A stretch of DNA of 64,000 nucleotides from contig NC_005071.1 in the NCBI RefSeq assembly GCF_000011485.1, positions 1,181,347-1,245,346 on the forward strand. Reading direction: 5' to 3'. Positions within the stretch are counted from its first letter, which is position 1; each line of letters opens with the position of its first letter. The notes beneath the pieces were generated by a model. That model saw nothing but the letters and a program-made list of their open reading frames with translations. It did not search any database and was not told the origin of the DNA. The position numbers and the translations under genes were made by a program. Of the stretch, positions 29,836 through 40,192 are shown one piece after another. The stretch is from Prochlorococcus marinus str. MIT 9313. Its GTDB lineage: Bacteria > Cyanobacteriota > Cyanobacteriia > PCC-6307 > Cyanobiaceae.

Positions 29836-31458
29836 TCAGATGCCTGACCGTAGATCAGCTAGCACAGCATCATGTTGGGGATGAAGAGACTGGCGACCGC
29901 AACCTGCCACCAGCCGATTAAGCGCATTCACAAATGCTTGAGCTGCAGCAACAACCACATCAGTGTCAGCGGAATGACCTGAGAAAAGCTGCCCATCCCG
30001 ACGTAGCCGAATCGTGACTTCACCCATCGCATCAATCCCTTCCGTTACCGACTTCACCGAGAACTCGATCAGCTCATTAGGTTCGCCAGCTAGAGCATTC
30101 AATGCACGACAGACAGCATCTACTGGACCGGTGCCCACTGCAGCGGCAGTCTGCTCCTGTCCATCCTCTTGCGCAAGAATGACAGTAGCCGTAGGCCTAA
30201 GACTGCTACCGCAACTGACTTGCACCAGTCGTAACTGAAAACGAGCTTCAGACTGCTGAACCTGTTCGCTGACAATGGCCTCAAGATCTCGATCGGTTAT
30301 ATCGCGCTTGCGATCGGCCAGATCCTTAAATCGTGCAAAGGCCTCGTCAAGATCCTCCCGAGTCAAGTCGTAACCGAGCTCCTCAAGGCGAGCTCGGACG
30401 GCACTGCGGCCACTTAGCTTGCCAAGCGAGATCCGATTGTCGCTCAGCCCAACCGTACGGGCATCAACAATTTCATAAGTCAGACGATTTTTAAGCACAC
30501 CATCTTGATGAATACCAGACTCATGGGCGAAAGCATTGCTGCCTACAATCGCCTTATTGGGCTGCACCACCATGCCGGTGAGATTTGAGACCAATCGAGA
30601 GGTCTTGGTGATTTCCTCCGTGCGAACGGCTGTTAGAGGAGTAGGGCTATCAGGTTCACGCCCAAAGAAGGGATTGAAATAACGCCGCCTCACATACAAA
30701 GCCATCACCAACTCCTCAAGCGCAGCATTCCCTGCTCGCTCTCCAATGCCGTTGATTGTGCATTCAAACTGCCGGGCTCCACTCTTCACAGCTTCTAAAA
30801 AATTGGCTACAGCCAGTCCGAGGTCGTTGTGACCATGAACAGAAATAACCGCCTCATTCATGTTTGGAACATGGCAATCGATACCAGCAATCAACGCCCC
30901 GAACTCAGAGGGAGTTGTAAAACCAACTGTGTCGGGGATATTGATGGTGCCCGCCCCCGCAGCAATCGCAGCCTCGATCACCTCATAAAGAAACTCAGGA
31001 TCGCTTCTAGCGGCGTCCTCACAAGAGAACTCAACATCATCAACAAGTGAGCGGGCGTAGGCAACCATCTCTGGAACAATCGCCAGAACCTCCGCCCGAG
31101 ATTTACGCAGCTTGTGCTCCAAGTGAATATCACTCGTGGCAATGAATGTGTGAATTCGTCGTCGAGGTGCTGGGGCAACGGCATCAGCACAAGCCTTGAT
31201 ATCAGCACGCGAAGCCCTAGCCAAGCCACAAATGATTGGCCCTTCATCCCCACCAACCTGCTGGGCAATACGTTGCACGGCAGCAAAATCGCCCTGGCTG
31301 GCAAAAGGAAAGCCAGCTTCTATCACATCCACACCCAAACGAGCGAGTTGCTGGGCAATAGCCAGCTTTTCCTCAAGATTGAGACTTGCCCCAGGGGACT
31401 GCTCTCCATCCCTGAGGGTGGTGTCAAAAATCAAAACGCGGCCTGGATCCTTGGCCAT
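29836..31458 (-). CDS. leuA: 2-Isopropylmalate synthase
   Basis: It catalyses the first committed step of leucine synthesis (acetyl-CoA plus 2-oxoisovalerate). 540 residues. Motifs are [16 protein letters not shown], the metal-binding [16 protein letters not shown], and [18 protein letters not shown]; the C-terminal third is the leucine-binding regulatory domain. ATG 31458 is clear. No leader peptide was recognised upstream. The ABC permease follows directly. Confidence 0.98.
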   Translation of the reverse strand: MAKDPGRVLIFDTTLRDGEQSPGASLNLEEKLAIAQQLARLGVDVIEAGFPFASQGDFAAVQRIAQQVGGDEGPIICGLARASRADIKACADAVAPAPRRRIHTFIATSDIHLEHKLRKSRAEVLAIVPEMVAYARSLVDDVEFSCEDAARSDPEFLYEVIEAAIAAGAGTINIPDTVGFTTPSEFGALIAGIDCHVPNMNEAVISVHGHNDLGLAVANFLEAVKSGARQFECTINGIGERAGNAALEELVMALYVRRRYFNPFFGREPDSPTPLTAVRTEEITKTSRLVSNLTGMVVQPNKAIVGSNAFAHESGIHQDGVLKNRLTYEIVDARTVGLSDNRISLGKLSGRSAVRARLEELGYDLTREDLDEAFARFKDLADRKRDITDRDLEAIVSEQVQQSEARFQLRLVQVSCGSSLRPTATVILAQEDGQEQTAAAVGTGPVDAVCRALNALAGEPNELIEFSVKSVTEGIDAMGEVTIRLRRDGQLFSGHSADTDVVVAAAQAFVNALNRLVAGCGRQSLHPQHDAVLADLRSGI

Positions 31459-31605
31459 GACAGCACCCTTCAGGGAGTTAGTCGAAATGACTATGAGTTA
31501 AACAAGTCTAAGGGGGGACTGCCTACTGCGAAGCGACAACTCAGCAAACCAAGGTCGGCTTTATCAACAAAGTCGTTCTAAATTCAACTCCACTGAAATC
31601 AGAAC

Positions 31606-33174
31606 GTGGGCAAAGGTGCTCTGGCCCTGGTTCTCCATGCCCATCTCCCATATGTGCGATCGGCAGAGCCCGATTCATTGGAAGAAGACTGGTTTTTTCA
31701 AGCCCTGATTGAGTGCTATTTACCTCTTCTCCAGGTTCTGGAAGAAGCTGCCGCAGCACCCAACCAACACCCCAGGCTCACGATCAGCCTTTCTCCGACC
31801 CTGCTCTCCCTACTCAGTGACGACGATCTAAAACACCGATTCCCCGCCTGGCTCGCTGTTCGTCTGGACCTCCTAGCCCAAACCTCCTCAGACCTACAAC
31901 CTGCAGCGGACCACCTCGCTGAGATCATCCAACGACATCTGCATCAGTGGTTGGCATGCGAAGGCGATCTCATTGGTCGCTTTGCCCAACTTCAAAGGTC
32001 AAAGGTTGTCGACCTGCTCACCTGCGGAGCCACCCATGGCTACATGCCATTACTGAGGGAACACCCTGAGGCAGTGCGTGGTCAGTTGCGCACTGCCGTG
32101 CGCGAGCACCTCCGCCTAGTAGGAGAGCAGCCCCTGGGAATCTGGCTGCCTGAATGTGCCTACTACGAAGGGCTGGACCGTTGGATACTCGATGCTGGAC
32201 TGCGCTACACCGTGCTCGACGGACATGGCCTCCTGCATGCCACTCCTCGTCCACGTTATGGCGTATATGCCCCAATCTGCAGCCGAAATGGCGTGGCCTT
32301 CTTCGGCAGAGACAGTGATGCCACGCTTCCTGTCTGGTCAGCAGAGCAAGGATATCCAGGCGACCCTTTTTACCGTGAATTTCATAGGGATCTTGGTTGG
32401 GACCTACCAATCGAACAACTCCATGAGATCGGGCTAAAGGAACCCAGACCCTTAGGGCTGAAAATGCATCGAGTGACAGACCAAACGTCACCCCTTGATG
32501 CCAAAGCAGTTTATGAGCCCGCCATAGCTTGCGCACGTACCAAAGAACACGCTCAGCTCTACCTAAAGGGTCGCCGTATCCAACTCGATCAATTAGCTAA
32601 CACCATGGCCATCGAGCCATTGTTAGTGGCTCCCTTCGACGCAGAGCTCTTTGGACACTGGTGGTTTGAGGGGCCAACTTTCCTTGCCGAAATCTTCCGC
32701 CAGGCCAGCAAGGAGCAAGTGTATTTCACCAGGCTGCGAGACGTCCTCACATCAAACCCCCAACTCCAACTTTGTGAACCATGTCCCTCAAGCTGGGGGC
32801 AAGGTGGCTACCACGACTATTGGCTCAATGACAGCAATGCATGGGTGGTTCCTGAGTGGAGCCGAGCCGGAAAAGCAATGGTGGAGAGATGCAGCCTAGG
32901 AGTTGCTCGAGAATCGGACCTACGGCTGCTGCAACAGGCTGCTCGAGAACTTCTCCTGGCCCAGTCCTCTGACTGGAGTTTCATTCTGCGAGCAGGCACA
33001 ACCACGGAGCTTGCGAAGGAACGCATCCATCGCCACCTCAACCGCTTCTGGCAATTAATGCAGGCCATCAATGACAAGCAACATCTGCCCGAAGACTGGC
33101 TGATCACACTCGAATCGGAAGATGGCCTCTTCCCATTCATTCAAGCGACGGACTGGGCTCGCATTCGTGACTAG
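31606..33174 (+). CDS. GH57 family 1,4-alpha-glucan branching enzyme
   Basis: A 522-residue glycoside hydrolase of family 57. The catalytic nucleophile is Glu183 in IWLPECAYYEG and the acid/base is Asp345 in VAPFDAELFGHWWFEG; both blocks match the GH57 branching-enzyme subgroup (TK1436-like) rather than amylopullulanases. It would act on glycogen in the cytosol. The start is GTG 31606, immediately before the conserved GALALVLHAHLPYVR. Its stop and the crtL stop overlap by 3 nt within CTAG, convergent. Confidence 0.88.
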   Translation: MGKGALALVLHAHLPYVRSAEPDSLEEDWFFQALIECYLPLLQVLEEAAAAPNQHPRLTISLSPTLLSLLSDDDLKHRFPAWLAVRLDLLAQTSSDLQPAADHLAEIIQRHLHQWLACEGDLIGRFAQLQRSKVVDLLTCGATHGYMPLLREHPEAVRGQLRTAVREHLRLVGEQPLGIWLPECAYYEGLDRWILDAGLRYTVLDGHGLLHATPRPRYGVYAPICSRNGVAFFGRDSDATLPVWSAEQGYPGDPFYREFHRDLGWDLPIEQLHEIGLKEPRPLGLKMHRVTDQTSPLDAKAVYEPAIACARTKEHAQLYLKGRRIQLDQLANTMAIEPLLVAPFDAELFGHWWFEGPTFLAEIFRQASKEQVYFTRLRDVLTSNPQLQLCEPCPSSWGQGGYHDYWLNDSNAWVVPEWSRAGKAMVERCSLGVARESDLRLLQQAARELLLAQSSDWSFILRAGTTTELAKERIHRHLNRFWQLMQAINDKQHLPEDWLITLESEDGLFPFIQATDWARIRD

Positions 33175-34397
33175 GTCGAAGAGGCCCCAAAAAGCATCCC
33201 TAACCGAATCTCCCAGGAGGAAAGCAAGAACAACCGCAGCATCACCATCAGAAGACGAGGTAGTGGCAGCGTGTTGGCCAGAAAACCTGCCCAATCCTCA
33301 CGTGGCAACCGAAAGAAAGTGGCAAAGAAGCTGCGCAAGCGAGCTTCGTCAAAGCTCATCAGTCGCCGCAAACCAAACTGATAAAGGCGATGACGCTGCA
33401 CAAGCTCCGGCGACCAAAGCACCTGCCACCCTTCCCTAGCAAGAGCGGAAGAATCCAGAGGAGGCTCCACAGCCAAAGCCATTGCCAAATGCTTTGCCAA
33501 TGCCGGAGCTCGACGTAAAAGAGCTCCAACCATGTAGCCCGAAGCAGGATGGACCATGCTTGCTGCACCACCAAACGCGAGCAAAGGTTGACGACGATCA
33601 GGCAAAGGCAAGTTCATCGGGAACAGGCAATATTCCTCATGGATCACTTCTTTAATCTCCACCCCGCGGTGAGACAAGCGTGCATGCAGCCTTTCCCTTA
33701 ATTCACTCCATGACAATGGAGGCGCGCAGGCAAGCGAAGTCTCCTCAACAAAAAAGATTCCCTCACCAAAATCCATGGCATAGAGAAAGCTGGGGGGTTT
33801 CTCTCGTTGTTCATCACTGAGATGGTCGGGACGAAAATCCATTAATACGAACTGACCAGACTCCACTGGTGATGAACTGAAGCGTCCCACGACGCCATAG
33901 GCCGCCTGCTCCGCTACGGGCCCATGATCAGGGCGACGGATAAATCGACTGCGATGACCACTGGCATCAATGACAACCCGTGCTCGATAAGCGTTGCCAG
34001 AGTGACAGAGAACTTCCGTATCTCTCCCCAACACCTTAATGCTCACAGCGGTTTCAACATTCCAACTCAATTCACCACAACGACTCAGCAATGAATCTTG
34101 TAATGCGGCTGGATCGAAAAGGCCGTAGTCGAAATGATGTTGAATTGGAGCAAGACCCTCCTCGTTATCACCATCACCGAAATAGCTAACTGTGTTGGTC
34201 CAACGCTGGCCCAGTAAAGAAGCCATCCCAAGAGACTCAAGCTCCTCAGCCCAGATTCCATAAGTATTGGGCCATGGCTGCTCAGGTGTATGCGAGGCGA
34301 GGGCAGTCACTGCCAAGCCTTGCTCGACTAACTCAGCAACGATACAGAGAGCCGCCGGACCAGCTCCCATCACTAAAACATCCGTACGACTGGTCAA
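33171..34397 (-). CDS. crtL: Lycopene cyclase (CrtL type)
   Basis: A FAD/NAD(P)-dependent cyclase that closes the rings of lycopene. 408 residues; the dinucleotide-binding motif VLVMGAGPAALCIVAEL is at the N-terminus, followed by NTYGIWAEELESLG (the plant/CrtL-type YGxW motif), and ASMVHPASGYMVG in the second half. Picocyanobacteria have beta and epsilon type paralogues; ring specificity is not decided here. It lies 2 nt behind gyrA and probably shares its transcript. Confidence 0.92.
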   Translation of the reverse strand: MTSRTDVLVMGAGPAALCIVAELVEQGLAVTALASHTPEQPWPNTYGIWAEELESLGMASLLGQRWTNTVSYFGDGDNEEGLAPIQHHFDYGLFDPAALQDSLLSRCGELSWNVETAVSIKVLGRDTEVLCHSGNAYRARVVIDASGHRSRFIRRPDHGPVAEQAAYGVVGRFSSSPVESGQFVLMDFRPDHLSDEQREKPPSFLYAMDFGEGIFFVEETSLACAPPLSWSELRERLHARLSHRGVEIKEVIHEEYCLFPMNLPLPDRRQPLLAFGGAASMVHPASGYMVGALLRRAPALAKHLAMALAVEPPLDSSALAREGWQVLWSPELVQRHRLYQFGLRRLMSFDEARLRSFFATFFRLPREDWAGFLANTLPLPRLLMVMLRLFLLSSWEIRLGMLFGASST

Positions 34398-34399
34398 TG

Positions 34400-37027
34400 T
34401 CAGCTGGAAGGAGCGTCGTCAACCCCAGCCACTTCACTGGGATCAGATCGATCATCTGGCTGGTCCTGATCCTCAGAATCAGGCGGCACAAGCACCACCT
34501 CAGAGAGGCGATCACCTGCATCCAAGCGCTGAAGCCGAACACCAGTAGCAGCCCTTGACTGCTGAGGAATTTTATCGGCACTGGTACGCACAATCACTCC
34601 ACGCTCGCTTACCAACAAAAGCTCTTCTCCGTAGCCAAGCACCCTTAAACCCACCAACTCGTCTCCTTCGCGCCTGAACTTGATGGCACGCAGACCCATA
34701 CCTGCACGTTTCTGCAAACGGAACTGATTGACCGGTACCCGCTTACCCAGTCCACTAGCGGAAGCAACAAGCACCCATGGTCCATCACTAACGACAACGG
34801 TCTCGCCGCTTTCATCCTGATCATCCTCAAGACTCTTGGCGACCTGATCGGCAAGCTCGACAGGCAATACATCCATGCTCACCAAGGAATCGCCGCCGCG
34901 TAAATTCATGGCACGCACGCCACGAGCAGTTCGTCCTAAGGGTCGTAACTCCTCATCACAGAGTCGGAAATGAATGGTCATTCCAGCCCTAGAAGCAATC
35001 AAAACACTGTCACCAGGAACAGCCAACCTCACCCAAGTAAGAGCATCACCCTCCTCCAGACCAATGGCAATCAAACCATTGGAACGAATCTTGCTGAAAG
35101 CTGATAGAGAGGTGCGCTTGATAAAGCCACCCTTCGTCAACATCAACAAGTGGGTGTCGTCATCGAAGGATATAACTGACAGAAGGGAGGTAATTGCCTC
35201 TTCACGGGGAATGGGCAAGAGCTGTACGACAGGTGTTCCCTTCGCTGTGCGGCTGCACTGAGGCACACGATAAGCAGGAAGGGCATAGGAGACACCGCGG
35301 TCACTGAACAACAGCAACGTGTCATGGTCATTGCAGCTGATAAACAGCTTCACCGCCTCCTCACCTTGACTGCGAGTGCCTGCCTTGCCTCGTGTCCCAC
35401 GACTAGTGGCCTCAAACTCGCTTACCGGCATGCGCTTGAGATAACCGGTCTCAGTGAGCAACACCACAGATCGCTCGTTGGCAATCAAGTCGATGTCTTC
35501 GAGCCCCCCTCCTAAATCGAGGATCTCGGTGCGCCGAGGCAAGCAATGCTTCTCGCGCAGCTTGGTCAATTCGTCCTCAATTAGACCGAAAACACGCTCA
35601 CGTCGGCCAAGGATGTCCTTGTAATTGGCGATCTTGGTGACAAGATCCTCGTGTTCCAAACGAATCTTGTCAGCCTCTAAAGCGGTCAAACGCCGCAACT
35701 GCATCTGCAGGATGGCATCCGCCTGAATCTCCGTGAGACCATGATGCTCCTGCAACTGTTGACGAGCTGTAGCCGTATCAGAGGCAGCACGAATCAACGC
35801 GATGATTGGATCAAGCTGATCGAGAGCAAGCAAAAGACCCAACAAGATGTGGTCGCGTTCCTCAGCTTTACGAAGGAAATAGCGGGTCCGACGTTCAACA
35901 GTATCAACGCGAAAATCGAGGAATACCTGCAGCATCTTGCGCAGGGTGAGCAGCACCGGCTCGCCATTGACTAGCGCCAACATATGGGCACTAAAGTTGC
36001 TCTGAAGAGGAGTGAGCTTGAAAAGATTATTGAGCACTACCTGAGGGTAGGCATCACGTCGCAGCTCCACGACAATACGCATGCCATCGCGATCGCTTTC
36101 GTCGCGAATATCAGAAATACCCTCCAGCTTCTTATCATTAACCATCTCTGCAATCCGCTCAATCAGCGCCGCTTTATTGGTCTGATAGGGCAATTCAGTA
36201 ATGATCACTGCATCCCGGTCTGCTCGACCGGGATGTTCAATCGTCTCAATATTTGCCACGCCGCGCATCGTTACCGAACCACGACCGGTGAGATAGGTTT
36301 CACGAATACCACTACGACCAAGAATCTGACCACCAGTTGGAAAGTCCGGCCCAGGGATAAGCGTCATCAACTCAGAATCACTTAGCTCGGGATTACTGAT
36401 CAGAGCCTGCAGACCATCGATTAATTCACTGAGATTGTGCGGTGGAATATTGGTAGCCATGCCAACGGCGATCCCTGAGGAGCCATTCAGCAGCAACTGA
36501 GGAATACGTGCTGGCAATACCATTGGCTCCTGTTGGGAGCCATCAAAGTTGTCCGCGTAGTCAACTGTCTCTGCCTCGATATCCTCAAGCAGACTGTCTG
36601 TCGTAAGCGACTGAAGACGCGATTCGGTGTATCGCATGGCCGCAGGTGGATCGTTATCGACCGAACCAAAATTGCCGTGACCATCAATCAACGGCATTTG
36701 CATGGAAAAATCCTGAGCCATGCGAACCAGCGCGTCGTAGACGGCCGTATCCCCATGGGGATGGTATTTACCCAGAACCTCACCAACAACTCGGGCACAC
36801 TTTCGGTAAGGCCGATCGCTGGTCAGGCCCAACTCATACATCGCATAAAGGATGCGCCTATGCACAGGCTTAAGACCATCGCGAGCGTCGGGCAACGCAC
36901 GCCCAACGATCACACTCATCGCGTACTCCAGATAGGAGCGCGACATTTCAATGCGCAGGTCCGTCTGGATTATCCGATCGTCGGACTCGCCGGGACCGCC
37001 GTCACTGGGTCCCAATGGATCCGCCAT
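34400..37027 (-). CDS. gyrA: DNA gyrase subunit A
   Basis: The breakage-reunion subunit of type II topoisomerase, about 875 residues. Motifs are [58 protein letters not shown], and the active tyrosine in [10 protein letters not shown]. The C-terminal half has the six-bladed DNA-wrapping repeats (for example [19 protein letters not shown]), with a gyrase-box-like [11 protein letters not shown] 37027 is preferred over TTG 37045. It is upstream of crtL on one strand. Confidence 0.97.
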   Translation of the reverse strand: MADPLGPSDGGPGESDDRIIQTDLRIEMSRSYLEYAMSVIVGRALPDARDGLKPVHRRILYAMYELGLTSDRPYRKCARVVGEVLGKYHPHGDTAVYDALVRMAQDFSMQMPLIDGHGNFGSVDNDPPAAMRYTESRLQSLTTDSLLEDIEAETVDYADNFDGSQQEPMVLPARIPQLLLNGSSGIAVGMATNIPPHNLSELIDGLQALISNPELSDSELMTLIPGPDFPTGGQILGRSGIRETYLTGRGSVTMRGVANIETIEHPGRADRDAVIITELPYQTNKAALIERIAEMVNDKKLEGISDIRDESDRDGMRIVVELRRDAYPQVVLNNLFKLTPLQSNFSAHMLALVNGEPVLLTLRKMLQVFLDFRVDTVERRTRYFLRKAEERDHILLGLLLALDQLDPIIALIRAASDTATARQQLQEHHGLTEIQADAILQMQLRRLTALEADKIRLEHEDLVTKIANYKDILGRRERVFGLIEDELTKLREKHCLPRRTEILDLGGGLEDIDLIANERSVVLLTETGYLKRMPVSEFEATSRGTRGKAGTRSQGEEAVKLFISCNDHDTLLLFSDRGVSYALPAYRVPQCSRTAKGTPVVQLLPIPREEAITSLLSVISFDDDTHLLMLTKGGFIKRTSLSAFSKIRSNGLIAIGLEEGDALTWVRLAVPGDSVLIASRAGMTIHFRLCDEELRPLGRTARGVRAMNLRGGDSLVSMDVLPVELADQVAKSLEDDQDESGETVVVSDGPWVLVASASGLGKRVPVNQFRLQKRAGMGLRAIKFRREGDELVGLRVLGYGEELLLVSERGVIVRTSADKIPQQSRAATGVRLQRLDAGDRLSEVVLVPPDSEDQDQPDDRSDPSEVAGVDDAPSS

Positions 37028-37185
37028 AAAAGAGCTGGTTGCCAATAATCAGGTTATCTCGGAAGCTGATGAATTGAGCCACCAGCATCAACAAAAACCA
37101 GCCTCTGCACTGTTAGGGCTTAATACAGCTAAAGGCTCAGTATTAAAGAGGCCTCTTAAACTATTTAGAGTGTGATATTTGGACC

Positions 37186-38325
37186 ATGAGCTCGGCTGAG
37201 GAATCCAAAGCAGAAGGAGCCTCCGAAGCAACGGAAGGCACCGAGTCCTCATCTGAACCCGCTGAGTCCTCAGCTGCTGCAAACGACCTCAAAGTGAGTG
37301 CAGCCCAAGCTGCTCCCTCACAAGCCAACCCTGCTGTCCCTAAGACACCAGCTCAACAACAACCTGCTCCAGTTCAAGACAGCCCTGCTATCTCCAAGCC
37401 AAGCACCATCCCCTCAAGCCCAACACCAACTCCCAAACCCTCAGACGCTTCAGATGACCTCAAAGTGAGTGCAGCCCAAGCTGCTCCCTCACAAGCCAAC
37501 CCTGCTGTCCCTAAGACACCAGCTCAACAACAACCTGCTCCAGTTCAAGACAGCCCTGCTATCTCCAAGCCAAGCACCATCCCCTCAAGCCCAACACCAA
37601 CTCCCAAACCCTCAGACGCTTCAGATGACCTCAAAGTGAGTGCAGCCCAAGCTGCTCCCTCACAAGCCAACCCTGCTGTCCCTAAGACACCAGCTCAACA
37701 ACAACCTGCTCCAGTTCAAGACAGCCCTGCTATCTCCAAGCCAAGCACCATCCCCTCAAGCCCAACACCAACTCCCAAACCCTCAGACGCTTCAGATGAC
37801 CTCAAAGTGAGTGCAGCCCAAGCTGCTCCCTCACAAGCCAACCCTGCTGTCCCTAAGACACCAGCTCAACAACAACCTGCTCCAGTTCAAGACAGCCCTG
37901 CTATCTCCAAGCCAAGCACCATCCCCTCAAGCCCAACACCAACTCCCAAACCCTCAGACGGGCCCGAAGGCCTTGATCAAGGAGAGGAGTTGAAGCTGCT
38001 TTTGGAGAGACTGCGCAACTTCTTCAAGTTGAGCAACTGGATTAAGCAAGACGATCAGGCAAGCCCATGGCAACAACTGAGACGACCCGTTCTTCTCATT
38101 GCTGCACTGATCACCCTTGTGATTTTTGTTCGTATCTACGGCGGTATTTTGTCCACGATTGAGAGTGTTCCTCTGGCTCCATCTCTCTTCGAACTGGCCG
38201 GCATCCTCTGGCTGACATGGTTTTCAATCACCCGCCTGATCCGCAGCGAAGATCGACAGGATGTGATCTCCAAAGTGCGCACCCGATGGGAAGCCTTCCG
38301 TGGAACAACTGACAACAAGCCCTAG
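37186..38325 (+). CDS. CAAD-domain (CURT1-like) membrane protein with tandem Pro-rich repeats
   Basis: 379 residues. An acidic start (SSAEESKAEGASEATEG) is followed by four 57-residue repeats of the DLKVSAAQAAPSQANPAVPK type, rich in Pro, Ser, Ala and Gln, and then a C-terminal CAAD domain of about 110 residues with an amphipathic helix and two membrane spans (LLIAALITLVIFVRIYGGIL and LFELAGILWLTWFSITRL). CAAD domains occur in cyanobacterial aminoacyl-tRNA synthetases and in CURT1 thylakoid-curvature proteins. The repeat part is predicted disordered. It is divergent from gyrA. Confidence 0.85.
   Translation: MSSAEESKAEGASEATEGTESSSEPAESSAAANDLKVSAAQAAPSQANPAVPKTPAQQQPAPVQDSPAISKPSTIPSSPTPTPKPSDASDDLKVSAAQAAPSQANPAVPKTPAQQQPAPVQDSPAISKPSTIPSSPTPTPKPSDASDDLKVSAAQAAPSQANPAVPKTPAQQQPAPVQDSPAISKPSTIPSSPTPTPKPSDASDDLKVSAAQAAPSQANPAVPKTPAQQQPAPVQDSPAISKPSTIPSSPTPTPKPSDGPEGLDQGEELKLLLERLRNFFKLSNWIKQDDQASPWQQLRRPVLLIAALITLVIFVRIYGGILSTIESVPLAPSLFELAGILWLTWFSITRLIRSEDRQDVISKVRTRWEAFRGTTDNKP
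37285..37960 (+). repeat. Four in-frame 171-bp tandem repeats within the CAAD gene
   Basis: Copies begin at 37285, 37456, 37627 and 37798 (each at GACCTCAAAGTGAGTGCAGC); the last ends at 37960, 163 nt into the unit. I see no differences between copies along the parts I compared by eye, so they look recently duplicated or homogenised. The unit is 57 codons, so copy-number change preserves the frame. Confidence 0.95.
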
Positions 38326-38401
38326 CTAAAGCTCTTTTTTCCTCAAGGCAAAATTTGAATCACCCCAGTTGGTAACTTGGCGTGACTTTATTTGGTCTGT
38401 G

Positions 38402-39565
38402 GTGAACATTCAGCTCGGACGCACCAAGGTCGTTCGCCGGGCCTATGGCATCGACGAAACCGCCCTTGTTCCGGGTGGACGAACCGTAGACCCGGAGATC
38501 ACTGACACCTGCTGGAACCTCGCAGGCATCGAACGTGAGATACCAATCATTGCGAGCGCTATGGATAGCGTTGTCAATGTCGATATGGCTGTTGCCCTAT
38601 CTCGCCTTGGAGCCCTCGGCGTAATGAATCTGGAAGGAGTCCAAACCCGCTACAAAGACCCCAACCCAGTACTGGATCGGATCTCCTCAATCGGAAATGA
38701 TGCCTTCGTGCCACTGATGCAGGAGATCTACAGCAAACCTGTGCAAGAAGCCCTGATCTATCAACGCATTAAAGAGATCAAAAATCAGGGGGGCATTGCT
38801 GCTGTGAGTGGCACACCCGTGGCAGCAATGCGCTTTAGCAAAACCATTGCAGAAGCGGGTGCTGACCTCTTTTTTGTGCAGGCGACAGTGGTATCAACCG
38901 AACACATTGGTCCTGAAGGTCAACAAACTCTCGACCTCGAAGCCCTTTGTCAAGGCATGGGGGTCCCTGTGGTGATGGGTAATTGCGTCACCTACGAGGT
39001 CGCTCTGAAACTCATGCGTGCAGGTGCCGCAGGAGTGATGGTTGGCATCGGCCCTGGTGCTGCTTGCACCTCTCGTGGGGTTCTTGGCGTGGGCATCCCC
39101 CAAGCCACCGCCGTAGCGGACTGCGCTGCCGCCCGTGAGGACTACGAGCGAGAGAGTGGTCGATACGTTCCGATCGTTGCAGATGGCGGCATCATTACAG
39201 GAGGGGACGTATGTAAGTGCATTGCCTGCGGAGCCGATGCGGTCATGATCGGCTCTCCGATCGCCCGAGCATTGGAGGCGCCTGGTCGTGGCTTCCACTG
39301 GGGCATGGCCACTCCCAGTCCAGTACTGCCAAGGGGCACAAGAATCAAGGTGGGCAGCACAGGCAGCCTGGAACGCATCCTTAGAGGGCCTGCTCTGCTA
39401 GACGATGGCACCCATAACCTTCTAGGAGCTCTCAAAACGTCCATGGGCACTCTTGGGGCCCGTACGATCAAAGAGATGCAACAGGTTGAGGTCGTCATCG
39501 CCCCATCTCTGCTGACCGAAGGGAAGGTTTATCAGAAAGCCCAGCAGCTAGGCATGGGCAAGTAA
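38402..39565 (+). CDS. guaB: IMP dehydrogenase-related protein, GuaB3 type
   Basis: 387 residues, shorter than classic GuaB because it lacks the CBS pair; this is the GuaB3 form common in cyanobacteria. IMP dehydrogenase makes XMP in guanine nucleotide synthesis. Motifs are the N-terminal IQLGRTKVVRRAYGIDE, IPIIASAMDSVV, the catalytic-loop GPGAACTSRGVLGVGIPQ and VADGGIITGGDVCKC. GTG 38402 gives the usual N-terminus; the frame is open to TTG 38369. It is followed by yfr1 and trxA, the known cyanobacterial order. Confidence 0.92.
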   Translation: MNIQLGRTKVVRRAYGIDETALVPGGRTVDPEITDTCWNLAGIEREIPIIASAMDSVVNVDMAVALSRLGALGVMNLEGVQTRYKDPNPVLDRISSIGNDAFVPLMQEIYSKPVQEALIYQRIKEIKNQGGIAAVSGTPVAAMRFSKTIAEAGADLFFVQATVVSTEHIGPEGQQTLDLEALCQGMGVPVVMGNCVTYEVALKLMRAGAAGVMVGIGPGAACTSRGVLGVGIPQATAVADCAAAREDYERESGRYVPIVADGGIITGGDVCKCIACGADAVMIGSPIARALEAPGRGFHWGMATPSPVLPRGTRIKVGSTGSLERILRGPALLDDGTHNLLGALKTSMGTLGARTIKEMQQVEVVIAPSLLTEGKVYQKAQQLGMGK

Positions 39566-39591
39566 ACATTCCGATCGCAGACGAAAACCAA

Positions 39592-39620
39592 TTGGATCCG
39601 AGAGAGGCCATGGCTAGTAT
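39592..39620 (+). promoter_or_regulatory. Promoter of yfr1
   Basis: A sigma70-like TTGGAT (39592-39597) and TAGTAT (39615-39620) are separated by 17 nt, placing the transcription start near 39627, at the 5' end of the Yfr1 hairpin. Confidence 0.7.
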
Positions 39621-39626
39621 GAATTC

Positions 39627-39684
39627 GTGAGGGCTACGGCCCACACACTCCTCACACACACCGGCCCGACGAGCTCGGGCTTTT
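39627..39684 (+). ncRNA. yfr1: Yfr1 small regulatory RNA
   Basis: Yfr1 is a short trans-acting RNA of cyanobacteria that base-pairs with mRNAs, notably of outer-membrane porins. The hallmark single-stranded motif ACTCCTCACAC is present at 39647-39657. It is flanked by a 5' hairpin (GGGC/GCCC, 39631-39642) and a 3' terminator hairpin GCCCGA (39664-39669) / TCGGGC (39675-39680) with TTTT. The position between guaB and trxA matches its known location. The length is about 58 nt. Boundaries are inferred from the promoter and the T-run. Confidence 0.93.
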
Positions 39685-39789
39685 CGTCTTCTGTGCAAGA
39701 GACCGTCACAGTTCCTACCTGTGGAGGCTCTTAAGCATGAATAAAATACAAACGATTGCTAAATTTCCGCAAAATCAACGACCTAAGGA

Positions 39790-40113
39790 ATGTCCAATGC
39801 CGCCGCAGTTACCGACGCCTCCTTCGAGCAGGACGTCCTTCAAAGCGACGTGCCTGTGCTAGTTGATTTCTGGGCGCCTTGGTGTGGCCCATGTCGCATG
39901 GTTGCTCCGATCGTCGATGAGATTGCCAAGGAATTCGAGAGCAAGATCAAAGTCTTCAAGCTCAACACTGACGAAAACCCCAACGTCGCAAGCCAATACG
40001 GTATTCGCAGTATCCCCACCCTGATGGTGTTCAAAGGAGGTCAAAAAGTCGACACAGTTGTTGGTGCAGTGCCCAAAGCCACGCTTTCAGGAACCATTTC
40101 AAAGTACCTCTGA
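39790..40113 (+). CDS. trxA: Thioredoxin
   Basis: A 107-residue m-type thioredoxin with the redox motif [14 protein letters not shown], the cis-Pro loop [14 protein letters not shown], and a buried Asp in VLVDFWAP. It reduces disulfides of light-regulated enzymes using electrons from ferredoxin- or NADPH-thioredoxin reductase. ATG 39790 lies 105 nt behind the end of yfr1. Confidence 0.98.
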   Translation: MSNAAAVTDASFEQDVLQSDVPVLVDFWAPWCGPCRMVAPIVDEIAKEFESKIKVFKLNTDENPNVASQYGIRSIPTLMVFKGGQKVDTVVGAVPKATLSGTISKYL

Positions 40114-40192
40114 AGCTTGATCCAACTTCGATTCCAGCCCTCCTAGATCACCATTGGCCTGATTCAATGCCTCACATGGCTAAAAGGCCAGA

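Noticed and set aside
37285-37960. Possibility that the tandem repeats are a CRISPR array or phage repeat
   Set aside because: The units are 171 bp, directly adjacent without spacers, and coding in one frame.
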